NCBI GenBank assembly: GCA_037974665.1
Contig: CM075769.1
Span: 24,677,139 to 24,741,138 of the forward strand
Direction: 5' to 3'
Origin: Ehretia macrophylla
Lineage: Eukaryota; Streptophyta; Magnoliopsida; Boraginales; Ehretiaceae
Length of the DNA stretch: 64,000 nucleotides
Position 1 is the stretch's first letter, and each line of letters opens with the position of its first letter. The translations under genes and the position numbers were made by a program. Shown one piece after another: positions 34,416 through 45,267 of the stretch. Under the pieces are notes generated by a model. The model saw nothing but the letters and a program-made list of their open reading frames with translations, was not told the origin of the DNA and searched no databases.

Positions 34416-35639
34416 ATTAGAATACATTATCATCCTTTAGCCATATCCAAAAACATTAGAGACCACACCTAAGCATAACCACAATTTCAACTCAATAGAA
34501 TTGAATATCATTCAATCAACATTTAACTTCCACATTTAACAACACTTACAATATTTTTAGGCAATACCTTTCACAACCTATGAAGCAATATACCTACATA
34601 CACATTCATCTAACAATTAAAGGGCAAAGCAAACAATTTACCACGCCAAACGGGCAGCCAAGCGCTGCTGCCAGACTAACTAGCACCGGCAATGGTAGTG
34701 CCAACATTGGAAAGTCTTACCAGGCCCCTCTCCCACCTATCCACCCCACCCACCATAATTTCAACACCCAATCTTGTTCCAAGTGTTAATAACAAGCTAT
34801 GAACGTACATAAATGCTATAGACTTCATATTTAAGCTATGAACCAAAGACTAAACTCATATCTAGCTTCAAACTTATCTTACAACACATTTTAGCTAACA
34901 ACAACATTCAATGGTTCAATCAAGATGCTATGCAAGTATATTACTCTAAGGCTCTATCTAGCAAGACACACATGCATAATCATCATATATAGCATATATA
35001 TACAAGTTCATAATCAAAACATAAACTTTAAACTTTTAGATTTAAAATCCCCTCACCTTTTATGGTTGAAAATGCAAGAAATAACAAGAATGGACCTAGG
35101 TTGAGTTTAATCCACCTCCAATCTGGGTCTAATAGCTCTCTTTCTTCTTCTTCTTCAAAAATTGACAAACCCTAGCTTGCACTATTCCTTTCTTCTCTTC
35201 TTCCCTCACCCGATTTCATCTTCCTTTTTTTGGCTTTTGTTTGTTTTAAATAAGGAGTCAATGCTAAGTCAAAGGGGTCAAGTTACTATTTGTGCTAGGC
35301 AAAATATCATAAAAGGTTAAATGACCACTTATGAATGCTCTTTAACCATAATTGCAAGTATACCATTACTGGGTAAAATATTTAATATGTTGAAAGATTA
35401 CTAATTCATTAACAATTTCAAAAATGACGATCTTGTCCTAATTTATCATATTAAGTGAAATGTCAACTAAATGCTAAGGAAATGAACTTTAAATGCATAT
35501 TTGACTTACTAACACCAAGTAAATCACTTAAATACACATATTACTTCAAATAATAGTTAAAGCAAGTAAAAGCACATAATTTCACACTTAGGTCTCACAC
35601 AAATGGTCCAATTGGGAAAGAATCAATAGATTTTTTTTT

Positions 35640-36065
35640 GGGAGATGATGGGGGTGGAAAATAACTATATGTTCGAGCTCAGTGATCTGACCTCAAACTA
35701 CCTGACCTGCAAAATAAGAGAAGAAATTGCGGGTGTTACGGCCCGTGTTTCCCTTCGGGTGCGAGAATGATTAGTATGTCCAAGCTGGATAGTAGGTAGT
35801 TGAGAGCAATAAATATACATGAGTAACCTGAGAATGGTTGTTGTGTGAACTATTTATACTAACATTGATCACGGGCAGCAATTAATGCTTAATTCTGCCT
35901 TGCATTGTTCACACCTACCCGAGTACAATATCCAGTGGATAAAGCTATTGTCCAGTGGATAAAGCTATTATCCAATGGTTTAAGCTGGGCACTACCTTTA
36001 TGTCACATCAGAAGTAACTTTCAAGTTGGAGAAAATGGTGCGGGTCTGGCATGGGATATGTGACA
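35640..36065 (-). repeat. Tat-like LTR fragment, minus strand
   Basis: On the minus strand a TATA box (TATAAATAG, plus 35850-35858) precedes TCTTATTTTGCAGGTCAGG (about 35704-35722), the Tat-type R-U5 layout. A TGTCACATATCCC start is possible at 36065. The sequence is not a copy of the LTR at 1843-2290, so it is probably another Tat-group family. Confidence 0.4.
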
Positions 36066-37597
36066 CCACCCCAGGTCGAGAAGTCTGGCCTAGCTAGGTA
36101 AATACCCCCATCATGAGAGATTCAATAAGTATAAAACTCGTCCAAAACTAGTTATTATGACTTATTTGTATTTATCAACCTTGAGGAATAGGTTAGTGTT
36201 GTTGCTAAACTAGGAGATAAAGGTGTGTATGTACAACTTGAGCTCCATCCATGTTACTTATCTCTAAAATTTAAGAGTCTTGCATCATGCTAATGCATTA
36301 TTCAGATTTTTTTTAAGGGAGGTCTAAGTTGTATAACATATATAAAAGGTTGTCGCCAATAAGAATTAATGTTGCCCCATTATTAGTAAGGTATCTTGGC
36401 ATACTAATATACTAGGTTTAAAACCATAAATCTCGGGTCCTTTTTCCTTTTTTTTGTTAAAATCCAGCTGGAGAAGCCCAATCACCAATTGGTAAATCCA
36501 CGGGTGTAGTGATGCACCCAACACATGTTCAAGATCAGTCAAGAGTATGAACTTAATAAGTAGCTAAAGAATTTTCAACCCAAGCTTCTTAAATGTTACT
36601 TCTCCTTATTTGTCACTAGTTAGTCTATCCTTTGGAGAAATTAACAATTTAAAAATCAAGACTCAAACCACTAGGCGGGTCCTTTTTCCTTTGTCTAAAC
36701 AATTTGGTAAATGAGGTGAATCGACCATCACATTTTCTTTCTCCAACGACGGTTACGAACTTTAACTCTATCATTTTGAGGTTGGTCTTACTCTCACCTA
36801 TTTTGGCAAACTAATTCATGAGCAATAATGAACTTTAACCTACTCTTTGACTCACCCTTAGCTTGAATGTAATTTGAATACATGCAGTCATACATCATTA
36901 GGCTTATTTGACGAGTAACACACTAGCTTTTGATTCATAAAGAGCTGTATTTCTTTTTCAAGTCCAAACAAACATACCCAGTGCTATAACCATCACTATT
37001 GGTGGTTCATTGTCTTAATAAGACACCTTAGTGGTAGGATCTTCTGTTGGATTCGTACCTACTTGTGAAGATGACATTTATGTCCTGTGAAGGACATTTC
37101 TTTTCCCACTCAAACTTCCATATCCTCGTAGGGACGGTGATGGGTCAGGTACCGTTTGAAATTTGTATTTAGCTATCTTCATATCATTTTAATGTTTGAA
37201 ATATACCCATGAGGATTCCTTCATTAGTTTTAATGTATATACTCTTATCTATCCCATTAATTCTCAATTATCCATGCATCGGGTACACTAATGAAAAGAC
37301 GAGAACGAAAGTACTGTATCTAAAATGTAAGGTTGCATTTATATTTCAAAATTCTATGAATTCGACTAAGCATTTGCAACTCCTCAATAACGTAAAAGAT
37401 AATTAAGGAAGACAGATTTCATCAACTAGTAACGTAAAAGATAATTAAGGAAGACCGATTTAATCAAATAGTGATCTATTGAGATTCAAAATACTTTAAA
37501 AATAACTTTGAAATATATAATAGATTATGTTAAGGATCCGAATACAAATTTATCAAAATAAAATACGGTTTACATGAGCTATGATTTGGAATCGACT
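36066..37597. other. Unassigned stretch with a 42 bp tandem duplication
   Basis: No gene recognised. At 37389-37472 a 42 bp unit starting AACGTAAAAGATAATTAAGG occurs twice with about four differences. Confidence 0.45.
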
Positions 37598-37606
37598 TTA
37601 AAAATA

Positions 37607-38675
37607 GGAAAAATGTGATTTTAGGGTCTGAATTTGATACAATGTGAAATTTAAGTCCTGAATTTTAAATTTTTAATAAAAGGGTTCAAATTTTTGAAAA
37701 AGAGGTTGTTTACTCACCCATTAACCAAAAAAATATTAAATTAATGCCACTTTACGCCAATAATGTGTATAAAATATGAAAATTTTCCCCTAATATTTAT
37801 TTTATATTACTTAACGTTTTTTACATGATTTGGTTAACAAAAATGCCCCTTGTAACCGTTAAAAAATGTATGAATGTACAAAAAATCTCCCTTCTTAAAA
37901 CCTAATGTTCTATTTTCTACTTTTTTTATATTTTTATAAATGTTAAAACTTCAAACAAGAAATAAAACTTTAGATAAAATTTTACACTGTATAAATTGTT
38001 TGACATTTTGCCCCTAATGTGTTTTTTTTCTTTCAGGTGAATATTATTTACTCCCTTAATGTATATACAATTTGACATTTGGTAGTCTCATGTTTATTTT
38101 GTATCATTTAACCCTTTGTATTGTTAATTACAAGAAGGCCCATATTCTTATGTTTGTATACTTTTAATAGCTATAGCAAATATTCTGCTATCTATAACAC
38201 CAAAGTGTTAAGTGATACCAAATAAAGATTAGGGACAAAATGTTACACTGTATATACATTAAGGGGGTAAAGTAATAATAACGTAAAAAATATTAATACC
38301 ACTTTACCCCTTTAATGTATAAGTATAACATTTTGCTCACTAATATATTTTTTTTAAACACTTAACTTTGTATTATTAGGTAAAAAGAAGGGGTGCTTTG
38401 TATACTTTTATATTTTTTTAACGAATACAAAGAACATTTTCGTTAATTAAATTATAGATTAAGGTTAAGTGATATTAAAAAAAAAACTATATATAGGGGA
38501 AAATATTATGTTGCATATATTTTTTGAGGGTAAAGTGGTATCAACGCAATATTTTATAGTTAATGGATATATAAAATACACCTTTGCAAAAGTTTGAGCT
38601 CTTCCATTAAACGGTTTTAAGTTTAGGCTCTAAATTCTATATTAGACCAAGTTCAAACCTAAAATCACCACTTCC
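37607..38675. mobile_element. MULE-type foldback element, about 1.07 kb
   Basis: Left end GGAAAAATGTGATTTTAGG and right end (inward) GGAAGTGGTGATTTTAGG begin long imperfect inverted arms. Flanks are TTAAAAATA (37598-37606) and TTAACAATA (38676-38684), an 8 of 9 match. The interior has repeated ACTTTACCC / TTTGCCCCTAAT phrases in both orientations and no coding frame. Old and non-autonomous. Confidence 0.7.
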
Positions 38676-38684
38676 TTAACAATA

Positions 38685-39240
38685 ACTCAACTTCCTATTG
38701 CAAATGTACCTTATATTTGATTCCTTACATATTATTGTTCTTAAATTTTATAATGAAGCATAATATTTAGTAAATTTGGCTAAAGAATAAAGTCATTTAG
38801 TTATTCTTAGATCTAAATAATTTAATTTTATCTATCTTTTTTTGTTTCGGGGAGATAAGGGATATTTTATGCTAACAACTTACAATAAGAGACAATTCAC
38901 AAGATTAGGAAATGCAACCACAAATAATTGCACAGTATACTTATATATAGCGGAATAGAATACCAATATATGATGACTAACAACACTTATACAGTTGATA
39001 GGAAGAATTGATCTTGAGACTTATGATGATTGTTATCTAAATTCCAAAATCGTTTTCTTATAATGTGAGGGATTTTGGTCATGGTTTCAAAATTGCATAT
39101 CATACACTGTACCAATATAAGAACTATTTGGTTCAAACAAGCCATTTTCTACGACACTTTTGATTTTTGAATAATGATTTATATCACTCTTATAAGATTT
39201 TTTTTTATAACCTTATATAATAAGAATAACCCTTGCATAT
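38685..39240. other. AT-rich intergenic stretch
   Basis: No gene, repeat border or RNA gene supported. Confidence 0.4.
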
Positions 39241-39304
39241 AGGAATGGCAATGAGAATAGATTTTACAGGTACATGTCCTACCCTCACCCCAAACGGGGT
39301 GGGG
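39241..39304. repeat. Left end of a GC-rich hAT-like non-autonomous element
   Basis: AGGAATGGCAATGAG followed by CCCCAAACGGGG-like sequence resembles the ends of plant elements with GGGGCGGG-rich termini. The presumed right end is at 51300-51490 (inward ATTGCAATGGGGCGGG). A matching 8 bp duplication was not found, so the pairing is tentative. Confidence 0.35.
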
Positions 39305-40467
39305 ATTAGTGTGAGACCCGAGTCTCGAATTATGTGTTTTCACTTGCTTTATATGTTATTTGAATTAATATATGTGCATATATGTGATTTACTAAATGAT
39401 ATTATGTTAAATGTGCATTTAAGGATCATTTAGTTGCATTTAGATGACCTTTCACCTAGTTTGACCAAACTAGTCTTTATACACTTTGATAATTAGTCCA
39501 CCATAATTAAATTAACTCTAGACTTAGTATAATTGAAATTAGAAGCAAACTGGAAGGTTAAGGTAGTCTTTTGCCACTTGAAATAAAACATCCAAAGCTA
39601 AATAGTAAACCCCACTAACTTTGGTCTTCCTTTGACTTTTGTTGACTTCTTCTAACACCATATAAAGCACAAAATAGAGCAAAAATGCACAAAAGAAAGC
39701 TCAATCAGCCGAGAGCCCTAGAGCTTATAGGAATAGTAAAAATTTTACATTCTGAGCAATTTGAAGGTGAAGGAGAAGGAGCTAGGGCCTAAGCTTGCAT
39801 ATTTGAACTCGTCATACTTTGCTCTACGTATCTACCAATTTTTTTTCACATTTTGGAGCAAAAAAGGTTAGGGTTATTTTTCTAAAATTTGGTTTTAAAG
39901 TTAAGTTTTGGATATATAATTGCTTGTATATATTATATATGGTTATATATGTTTATGATACATGCTAGATAGGTTATTTAGTGCATTGTAATGGAAATGT
40001 TAATTAGACTGAGTTATGACTTGATGTAGTTGGATTTTAAACTGTTGTATAAAGTGTTAAATGGCTAGAAATGAGTAGTAACTTGTTGTATAACATGTCA
40101 TTGAGGTCTATATACATTGTGTAGTTCTCTAACATTGCATAATAGCTTGAATGGTTGGAATTTGAGGGTGATGGTCGGCTGATTTTCTGGCGTAGAATGG
40201 CTAGGTAGTCACGGTTTTGGGGCCTTTAGGTTGTCTATGTGTTGTTTTAAATGTATGCTAGGTTGGTTAATTGCTAAGTGATAGTTAAGTGTTGTATGGT
40301 TGCGTGGTTGTGGTAGATGTTAAGTAAAGTTGTTGTAAATGTTGTTAGATGTAAGTTAAGCGTTGTAGAGTTATATTTTGATTGTTTGTATTGAAAGTGT
40401 TTCCAAAAGTTTTGAAATGTTGTTAACTGTGGTCGGAGTAGGTTAATATTTGAAAGTGCATGCTTGG

Positions 40468-40496
40468 GGTTGGATGGCCTACTTTGTCATCTAACT
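40468..40496 (+). other. CTACTTT-loop hairpin 1, LTR C
   Basis: Arms GGTTGGATGGC and GTCATCTAACT pair over 11 positions, with three G-U pairs. Confidence 0.65.
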
Positions 40497-40575
40497 AATA
40501 TGTTCTAAGTGTTATTCAAGTGTTGAATTTTAAGTGTTGCATTATTTAAAGTGTTGAAGTGTTGTTGTTGTATTA

Positions 40576-40607
40576 CCGAGAGACAACCTACTTTGTTGTT
40601 CTCTCGG
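40576..40607 (+). other. CTACTTT-loop hairpin 2, LTR C
   Basis: Arms CCGAGAGACAAC and GTTGTTCTCTCGG pair fully apart from one bulged base, around CTACTTT. This is the longest stem in the set. Confidence 0.7.
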
Positions 40608-40892
40608 AGTGTTTATGTAAGGCATGATAGGATTGTCTCACCTCGGGCGGTAACGGACTTGCTAGGTTGCATTGGCACAACTATCATGTTATATCCCCTA
40701 TACCGCATGATTGGAGACTATTCATGGGGTGTGGGTCTAGTTTGGGTACATCCAGATTTTATGAGTGGGAGAGATAAGAAGTTGGAAGAGTTCGTGATGG
40801 CAGTATAAGGAATGGCATCAACAAACTTAAGCGTATCATTTACTAAGTGTTGTTACGCTTTGATATTACTTAAGTGTTTGCTATTAATGTTG

Positions 40893-43800
40893 ACTGGTTA
40901 CCTATAAACAGAAGACTAAGCCACAAACAAACCATCCAACCCTCACCTCGATCCTTAAACTTCAATTTGCCACAATCACATACTCTACATCATTCATTCA
41001 ACTCTTCAACTACAAGGTCATCCAAGCCTTGCTTACAATATAATATCACACACAAACATGCATTGTCTGTAACTAGCAAAACTCTAAGTTAAAAGTCACC
41101 TATCATACCACTCTAACATTGTTTAATTAACATTCTTGTAAGTTAAGCTAACAACCATGCTTATTCATTCATTAGACACACAATCATGCGAAATACTTAA
41201 GCAGCATAGTAAACTATAAGTTATTACATCCAAACTACAACTACCAAGCTACACAAGGCTAGACTTAGTATCTTAATCTTCCATACCACATAAATACATA
41301 CAAGACCACGCAGGGTCTCAAAATAGAATTTATACAAAAGCATCATATTCTTCATATACACATTTAAACCAGCCAACCTCACAAATAAGCAATCAAGGCA
41401 CAGACTCAGGCGGTATTTCTTCTTCAACAACTAGTTGGGGCCCAACCTCACCTTCTCTTAAAACATGTTAGAAAAGGAATAAGCAACAAAGTTGCCCAGC
41501 GAGGGAGGTGATGCAGCATACCGGGGAATGCTTTCATGAGATGCAACAAAGATAGCTCATAATTATCACAAGTAAACAAGTTAATGAAACAAGTATTTAA
41601 ACACATTTTAAAAAAGGATACGGTTCATCTTCTTGTCCTCAATCTCGAATCACGTACCACGATCTTCAAGCAAATGCCGGCAAACCCCTTATTCCTCCAA
41701 ATGGGGTACTCCAGATGTACCCCGATCCTACGACCCATATCTCTCGAGGTAGGTTCGTATACCCCAACGAGGTGAACCACGCCTCTAGGGTAAGGGAGTA
41801 TGCCTCAGCGAGAAAGGGACTGGAAAACCATGATAGCCGAGAGAACACGGCAAGCCCGATACCACCCGTGTTACTCGACACTACCATGCCCGAAAAGGTT
41901 GTGCAACCACGAATCAAGATCATGAGAGCCAAGTAATCACTAGTGAGGGGCGACAAAGTAGGCCGCCCTCGGAAGTAGTTGCAATATAAGCTTTTAATAC
42001 GAAATAGACAAATATAATAAAAGGGGACAAGTTCTTCATACTTCATGAAATGCTAAAACAATTTAACAAAATCTCAATTTAATCACATGGGAGTAAATTA
42101 CAAGCATCTAGCAATTCAAGCATTTCCAAGCTATTTGAAGCAGGCAATTGAGTTAATCTACCCCTAAATCAATCCTAAATAACACTTAATCAAACAATAA
42201 CACCATATTATACAAAATCCCCAAATTCCATTCAAGAACCTTAACTTTAATTTAATGTTTAAGTATTCTAACAATCATCAAAGCTATACAAACACACAAT
42301 CATGTTCTACAAGCTCAAGAAGCAATAAAAGCACAAAACAAATAAGTTTAACACTTTCAACATCTCAGTAATAGCTCAAGTTTGGCTGCATATTTACCTC
42401 AAAAAATGACTCCTAAATAAACTTATTTTTACATGTATGGAAAGCTCTTCGAAGTAGATAACTTTAGAATCAAACGGCACCTAATTTCGAGCTAAATTCA
42501 TCAAGATATGACTAAAACAATATAGGTGCACAAACTATCCAGATTGATTACGTTTTCTGTCACCTTTCGGTTTTTAATGTTTTTGAAGCCCTAAATGATT
42601 TTTCCTAATTTCTCAGCCTAAACAAAGTTTGTTCCTAACTAATCAAACTATCTACCCAAATTTTATAAATTCTTTATAGATAGTAATATTAGGTAAAAAA
42701 ATACCATGAAATTCGGGCAAGTAAAACTGCCCTGCACAAGCTCAAGTACAAACCTCACTGATTTTGGCATTTTCGGGCAAGTAAATGATATTTTCTCATG
42801 ACTCCTAAACAATAATTATTCCTCTCAAATCTAGATGAACATACATATTTTTCCAGAATTTTTCCTCAGAGCTTACATGCTCAAATAGTTCACACAATAC
42901 AGTAGCTACAACAAAAATCCCGCAATCATATACATGTCTAAACTTATATAATACAACAATTTCTTACTCAACAACACATATATATGCAATATAACTTCTG
43001 AAAATTAGTTTTTAAAAGATTCCCCTCAACTTATAATCTCAAGAAATGATGATATGAAGCTTGAGAGGGCAAGATCTAGCTCCTATCTTTCTTCTTTCTT
43101 CCTCTTTTTCCTTGATTTTCTTCTCTTCTTGTGTGTGTGTGTGTGTTTTTTAGCATGTATTAGTGTGAGTGTGTGTGTCTTATTTGTGTGTGTTTTGTGT
43201 GAGTATGTATATAATATGTATGTGCATATATGTATAATAAAAGATACATAAGTCTAATGACTAACTTACCCCTAACTAAATACTTATTTACTAGTTTGTC
43301 ATTTTGGTTAAAATCTAAATATTTAGTTGCTCCAATTCCTAATTGTTTACGTTAATTATTTTCTACGATTCCTACGATTTTTCAAAATGTTCAGGAAGTC
43401 CCGAAATTGCACGTAAAAATGAGAATTATGCACATTAACCAATTAAATTTGCCTATTTACATAAGAATGCATTTATATTGATGCAATACATGTTAATTGA
43501 TGAAATTTCTTATTAAATTAGATGTATGCACATAGCTTGAGATAAATGCATGTTAAAGGCAACTGATTGCACGTAGAACAACGAATAAGCCCACTAGCAA
43601 ATAAAATTGCAGTTTTGCACCTATAAATATATTCTAATTATTTTACTTGCGTGTTATTCTCAATTAAATGTACATAACTATAATAAATGCACAAAAGGTA
43701 TGCAACAATTAAATAAAAACATGCTGGTGTTCTCGGTGTCACCGTAAATGTCAAAGTAGTAGTCAAAATATTTTATTTGAATTAATATTATCGGTGACCG

Positions 43801-43946
43801 TAAAATAAAAGAAATAAGAGGAACTGAAACTACTAGTTAAATCTTAAATGCTAAATTAAACACATTCATACATGTAACACTTAAACTAGCACCAATTTAT
43901 GTGCAATTAGGTATACTATGCTATATGATGGGCCTGGGCCGTCACA
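40893..43946 (-). repeat. 3' LTR of element D (last ~100 bp missing)
   Basis: Closely matches 45366-49505. On the minus strand it starts TGTGACGGCCC at 43946; the terminal ~100 bp present in the other copy are lost at the junction with LTR C. It carries the shared 280 bp block (about 41680-41972), a CTACTTT hairpin (41945-41970), an acidic frame (LVVEEEIPPES, 41393-41455) and GT-rich microsatellites (43130-43230). It lacks about 1.05 kb present in the right LTR. Confidence 0.8.
41945..41970 (-). other. CTACTTT-loop hairpin, LTR D left
   Basis: On the minus strand the arms are GAGGGCGGC and GTCGCCCCTC (one bulge, one G-U). In the right copy (about 46415-46442) the base next to the loop has changed. 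Confidence 0.55.
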
Positions 43947-43962
43947 CTTTCCCCTCCTTACA
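43947..43962 (-). other. Polypurine tract of element D
   Basis: On the minus strand GTAAGGAGGGGAAAG runs directly into the TGTGACGG LTR start. Confidence 0.75.
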
Positions 43963-44123
43963 AAAATTGCGTCCTCGCAATTTTTTATACTCCAGAAAAT
44001 CTTCAACATTTGTAGCAGCTGAAATCAAACTTGAAACCGAAGAAGTGCGGCATCAAAGAAGACTAGCAAGAATCCATCTCGTAACATCACCAAGAAGTTC
44101 AGTAAGAATACCAGAGAATTCCA

Positions 44124-44194
<71 letters not shown>

Positions 44195-45248
44195 TGAACA
44201 TCTTGGACAAAAATCTTGAATGTGAACATCGCAGGAAATACCAATAAGAATGCCCACATAATACTTACTGAGAATTTCCATAAGAATGCCCGAAGAACTT
44301 CACAAAGAATTCCTAAATAAGGTTGCCAAATAAAGGCTCTTACCGACATGCCAGTTAGAAATTCGGATATGAACATCATATAAGAATCCCTTCTAATAGC
44401 GCTGAGAAAATACCAATAGGAAATCGATAAGAAATCCAAATACAAATGCCAAAGAAACACTCAACGAAGAGTCCAAATAAAAATACCAAATAGAAGTGCT
44501 AAGAAGGATTCCGTTAGCGGAATTCTAATATCCAATGTTGAGATTGAATACACAAGAATAAGTCCAAGGAAGAATGTCCAGTATGAATTCTAGATATAAA
44601 CCCTGATAGCATCTGATCAACTACTCCTTCTTTCTGTGGGTCCACATCTTCAAATATGCCACTGCTGATCATCTCTTTATAGGGGAAGAGTGTTTACTTA
44701 CCAGTTCTTTGGGTAATACATGTTTGCAAATATATTTGATATAATATTCACATACTATGAAACTATGACATATATATACAATTATTTTTTAATCTATTAT
44801 ACAACTATCACATATGATCAATGAATACTTTAAACTACTATGCAATCATGAACTATACTAGAAACCAATAACACTTAGTTTTGATTAGCAAGTTATCTTG
44901 TTACTTATAATAACCTAGTTCACAAAATTCAAACACACATGTTACTAATAGTTGAAACAAGTAGTCATTCATGAAATCCCTTTGATATACCCATAATCAC
45001 ATAAGCACACATATCATATAAGTTTCATTTCTAGCATAAAGGGGTCACATAGGTGTACACTAAATCATATAACACAACATACATATCACACAATCCTTAT
45101 ACATTACACAAATAAGTCACATAAGACACACTTACATTCAAGATATACAAGTCATACATAACACTCTATCCACGTAACACACTTGACAAGCACACGATCA
45201 AAGTCACTACCCAGTAGACTGAAGATCCTTTCCCGGCTGTGAGTTGTC
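43963..45248 (-). mobile_element. Coding-free internal region of element D (LARD-like)
   Basis: Only about 1.3 kb separate the LTRs, with no gag or pol motif. The 3' edge keeps the CGAGGACGCAATTTT context that ends chromovirus pol. Contents: a 66 bp (AT)n run at 44127-44192 and a degenerate minisatellite at about 44200-44520 built on an AAGAATGCC / AAGAATTCC unit roughly every 20-25 bases. The element must have depended on another element's proteins. Confidence 0.7.
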
Positions 45249-45263
45249 TAAGCTCTAATACCA
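45249..45263 (-). other. Primer binding site of element D
   Basis: On the minus strand TGGTATTAGAGCTTA begins four bases after the 5' LTR end. It is a near match to the initiator-Met tRNA type (TGGTATCAGAGC). Confidence 0.75.
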
Positions 45264-45267
45264 CTTC

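Larger units (their letters stand above)
33392..35599 (-). repeat. Solo LTR, minus strand, chromovirus type
   Basis: On the minus strand it begins TGTGAGACC at 35599 and ends GGGGCGTGACA at 33392. It carries both hairpins (34310-34337 and 34387-34415), the ATGGTAGCGTCG ... GACTACCAGG module (about 34170-34240), GTACATCCGGAGTACACC (about 34098-34117) and an acidic mini-ORF (33793-33840). Its middle is clearly related to the LTR at 61832-63267. Confidence 0.75.
39310..40892 (+). repeat. LTR C, left segment (TSD ATTAG)
   Basis: Starts TGTGAGACCCGAG; ATTAG lies at 39305-39309 and again at 50057-50061. Carries two CTACTTT hairpins (40468-40496 and 40576-40607) and a GGTAACGGACTTGC ... GACTATTCATGG ... 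GTACATCCAG block. It is broken at about 40892 by element D. Confidence 0.8.

Noticed and set aside
43901..44460. Open frames of repeated Ile-Tyr on both strands
   Set aside because: They are translations of the (AT)n microsatellite at 44127-44192.
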